Shown piece by piece: positions 62,715 to 64,000 of a stretch of DNA of 64,000 nucleotides. Positions within the stretch are counted from its first letter, which is position 1, and each line of letters starts with the position of its first letter. Both the position numbers and the translations under genes were made by a program. Location of the stretch: contig NZ_JAFBCV010000013.1 in assembly GCF_016907895.1 (NCBI RefSeq), forward strand, positions 1 to 64,000, given 5' to 3'. The notes below the pieces were generated by a model. It worked only from the letters and a program-made list of their open reading frames with translations. It did not search any database and was not told the DNA's origin. The stretch comes from Shouchella xiaoxiensis. GTDB taxonomy: Bacteria > Bacillota > Bacilli > Bacillales > Bacillaceae_D.

Positions 62715-63020
62715 CTACCGTTTTCCTTTTTTTCTTATAGTTGATTTTTTAGTTCTCGGTATCGTGTCTGCAGGCTGTTTTCTAATCCATTTTATAAATT
62801 TGTTCAGTGATTCGTCTCTTCTTAAGTTTTCTACAGTCGTTAGACGCGCTGCAATTTCTTTGTTTGTATAGAGAGCATGAATTTGCTTATGGCACGGAAT
62901 ACAGAGATGTGCTGTTGGACCAAACAAGCCCCCTTCTTCTTTTGGAAGAAGATGATGTACAGTTGTCTTTACATTCATTCTTCCACAAAGTTCACAATTC
63001 TTTTTTTGATTCTTGTTCAT
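62715..63020 (-). CDS. Small HNH-type endonuclease-like protein
   Basis: A 101-residue protein. 'CELCGRMNVKTTVHHLLPKEEGGLFGPTAHLCIPCHKQIHALY' holds the two Cys-x2-Cys zinc pairs and the H-H ... H pattern of HNH nucleases (about 9-51). The tail is basic (KKSTIRKKGKR) and could bind DNA. It is placed directly upstream of comGA on the same strand with a 58-nt gap. This could be a stand-alone DNA-processing protein linked to uptake, or only a neighbour. No restriction or phage genes are near. Confidence 0.78.
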   Translation of the reverse strand: MNKNQKKNCELCGRMNVKTTVHHLLPKEEGGLFGPTAHLCIPCHKQIHALYTNKEIAARLTTVENLRRDESLNKFIKWIRKQPADTIPRTKKSTIRKKGKR

Positions 63021-63099
63021 ATCTCACCTCTCACTTAGCTACTTTTTTATTGCAGCATGTTCCTTTCATTGATACGATATTGTTTTGAAAGGAGCTTTC

Positions 63100-64000
63100 A
63101 TGAAAACAGCACTTTATTTGAAACAACCCGTTTATTTACCAACATTCGATCGAGAGCAATGGCACAAGCTCTATTTAGCAAGTCGGCGCGGCTCAGTCAC
63201 TTGTCTTCATTGCGGAGACCCATTAAAAATGACTTTTTCCATATATGAAGAACCTTCTTTTCATCATACAGTTACGTCATCATTTGACTGTGAACAACAA
63301 GTGAAAGCATATGAACAATCGCAAAAAAAGACGGAAGACCGAAAAACAGTACACGGCTTTATTCTTCCAAGAAGAACCGAAATTAATCAAGTTGAGAATC
63401 AATGGAAAAGTCCAGATCCTGTTTCTTCCATTCCAACTTTCGTTCCCTCAAATAATAAGAAAGCTAGCTATAGTCCTTATCGTCAGCAGTTATTGGATGC
63501 AAACCTCTCTTTTGATCACAATCAATGGGAAGCAGTCACACACACTCAAGGCCCCCTGCTCTTGCTTGCTGGTGCGGGGAGCGGCAAAACCCGTGTGCTT
63601 ACTGCTCGAGCTGCATATATGTTAACCGAAGTACATATTCCCGTTAATCAAATGGCACTCGTAACGTTCACTGCGAAAGCAGCTAAAGAAATGCGTGAAC
63701 GAATGCGCTTATATCCAGGAGTGACAACTAAAGTTGCACACCAACTACTTGTCCGTACATTCCACAGCTTGTTTATCCAAATGCTTCAACATGCTAACCC
63801 GCAAAAATGGGACATGTCCCATTTGTTAAAATGGCCCCAATCCCTATTGAAAGAAGTAGGAACTGAATTAGGACTAGACGAGAGTACGTTTGCGTATGAC
63901 CAAGCGCTTACGCAAATTAGTTGGTGGAAAAATCATATGCTTCTCCCTTCTTCTATTTCTCCAAAAACACCGTTTGAAGAAAAATGCTTGGGCCTTTATA
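63100..64000 (+). CDS. UvrD/PcrA-type helicase, partial (runs off the window)
   Basis: The frame is open from the ATG at 63100 (AAAGGAG eight bases upstream) to the last base, 300 codons so far. The first 135 residues form an extension with 'CLHCGDPLKM' (Cys-x2-Cys) and a low-complexity linker. Then comes the superfamily 1 helicase: Q motif 'FDHNQWEAVTH', Walker A 'LLAGAGSGKTRVLTARAAYM', motif Ia 'ALVTFTAKAAKEMRERM' and 'VRTFHSLF'. The layout resembles B. subtilis YjcD rather than PcrA, whose helicase core starts at the N-terminus. Divergent from the HNH gene. Confidence 0.85.
   Translation, partial: MKTALYLKQPVYLPTFDREQWHKLYLASRRGSVTCLHCGDPLKMTFSIYEEPSFHHTVTSSFDCEQQVKAYEQSQKKTEDRKTVHGFILPRRTEINQVENQWKSPDPVSSIPTFVPSNNKKASYSPYRQQLLDANLSFDHNQWEAVTHTQGPLLLLAGAGSGKTRVLTARAAYMLTEVHIPVNQMALVTFTAKAAKEMRERMRLYPGVTTKVAHQLLVRTFHSLFIQMLQHANPQKWDMSHLLKWPQSLLKEVGTELGLDESTFAYDQALTQISWWKNHMLLPSSISPKTPFEEKCLGLY

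Noticed and set aside
63311-63625. 104-codon plus-strand frame near the window end
   Set aside because: Out of frame with the real helicase gene starting at 63100, which has a good SD and helicase motifs.

Overview
The window is a chromosomal segment from a low-to-moderate GC, endospore-forming member of the Bacillaceae. Spo0A, SpoIVB, the whole spoIIIA operon, spore photoproduct lyase, a YtvI-like protein and the B. subtilis yqi/yqh/yqg gene order all point there. The many acidic, Lys-poor proteins would fit an alkaliphilic or halotolerant bacillus, but the species cannot be told from the sequence. Nothing looks like phage, plasmid, IS element or CRISPR; this is core genome with local rearrangements.

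Layout. 1-8.5 kb: unlinked genes (YtvI-like permease, a small secreted protein, yhfK, namA, GNAT, csoR-copZ, a HAD phosphatase, a lipoprotein, bacilliredoxin) with single tRNA-Val and tRNA-Arg genes. 8.6-16.6 kb: branched-chain keto acid dehydrogenase operon bcd-lpdV-bkdAA-bkdAB-bkdB behind a sigma-54 promoter and its activator gene bkdR; ptb and buk are missing. 16.8-20.7 kb: a DUF2627 gene, two degenerate glycosyltransferase-like genes, spo0A and spoIVB. 20.8-31.3 kb: recN, argR, tlyA, dxs, ispA, xseB, xseA, nusB, yqhY, accC, accB (folD absent from its usual place). 31.4-37.7 kb: a hypothetical gene, spoIIIAA-AH and a flavodoxin-like gene. 37.8-44.9 kb: aroK, efp, yqhT, yqhR, yqhP, yqhO, mntR, splB, dat. 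44.9-55.5 kb: helD, lipM, yqhL, the glycine cleavage genes gcvT-gcvPA-gcvPB behind a tandem glycine riboswitch, yqhH and yqhG. 55.5-57.0 kb: yqgW, yqgX, yqgY, yqzE. 57.1-62.7 kb: competence pseudopilus genes. 62.7-64 kb: an HNH gene and the start of a UvrD-type helicase that runs off the window.

The most notable region is comG. The normally continuous seven-gene operon is split: comGA-comGB lie at 60.6-62.7 kb and comGC-GD-GE-GF-GG at 57.1-58.9 kb. Between them sit nine tRNA genes with their own promoter, a truncated tRNA-Gly copy, a 52-nt perfect hairpin and yidD on the opposite strand. Both comG halves are preceded by the same promoter architecture, AGGAWWW-N11-GTCGAAT. It matches the sigma-H promoter in front of spo0A in this window (AGGATTG-N11-GTCGAAT). 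I infer that this organism expresses its DNA-uptake pseudopilus from two sigma-H promoters rather than one ComK-driven operon.

Other points worth a look: spoIIIAD can only be full length if it starts at an AUU codon; comGE may start at AUC; csoR-copZ carries a CsoR-type operator between the genes; a gapless 28-bp palindrome lies upstream of yqhO; and the overlapping stop codons of dat and helD lie inside a shared terminator hairpin.
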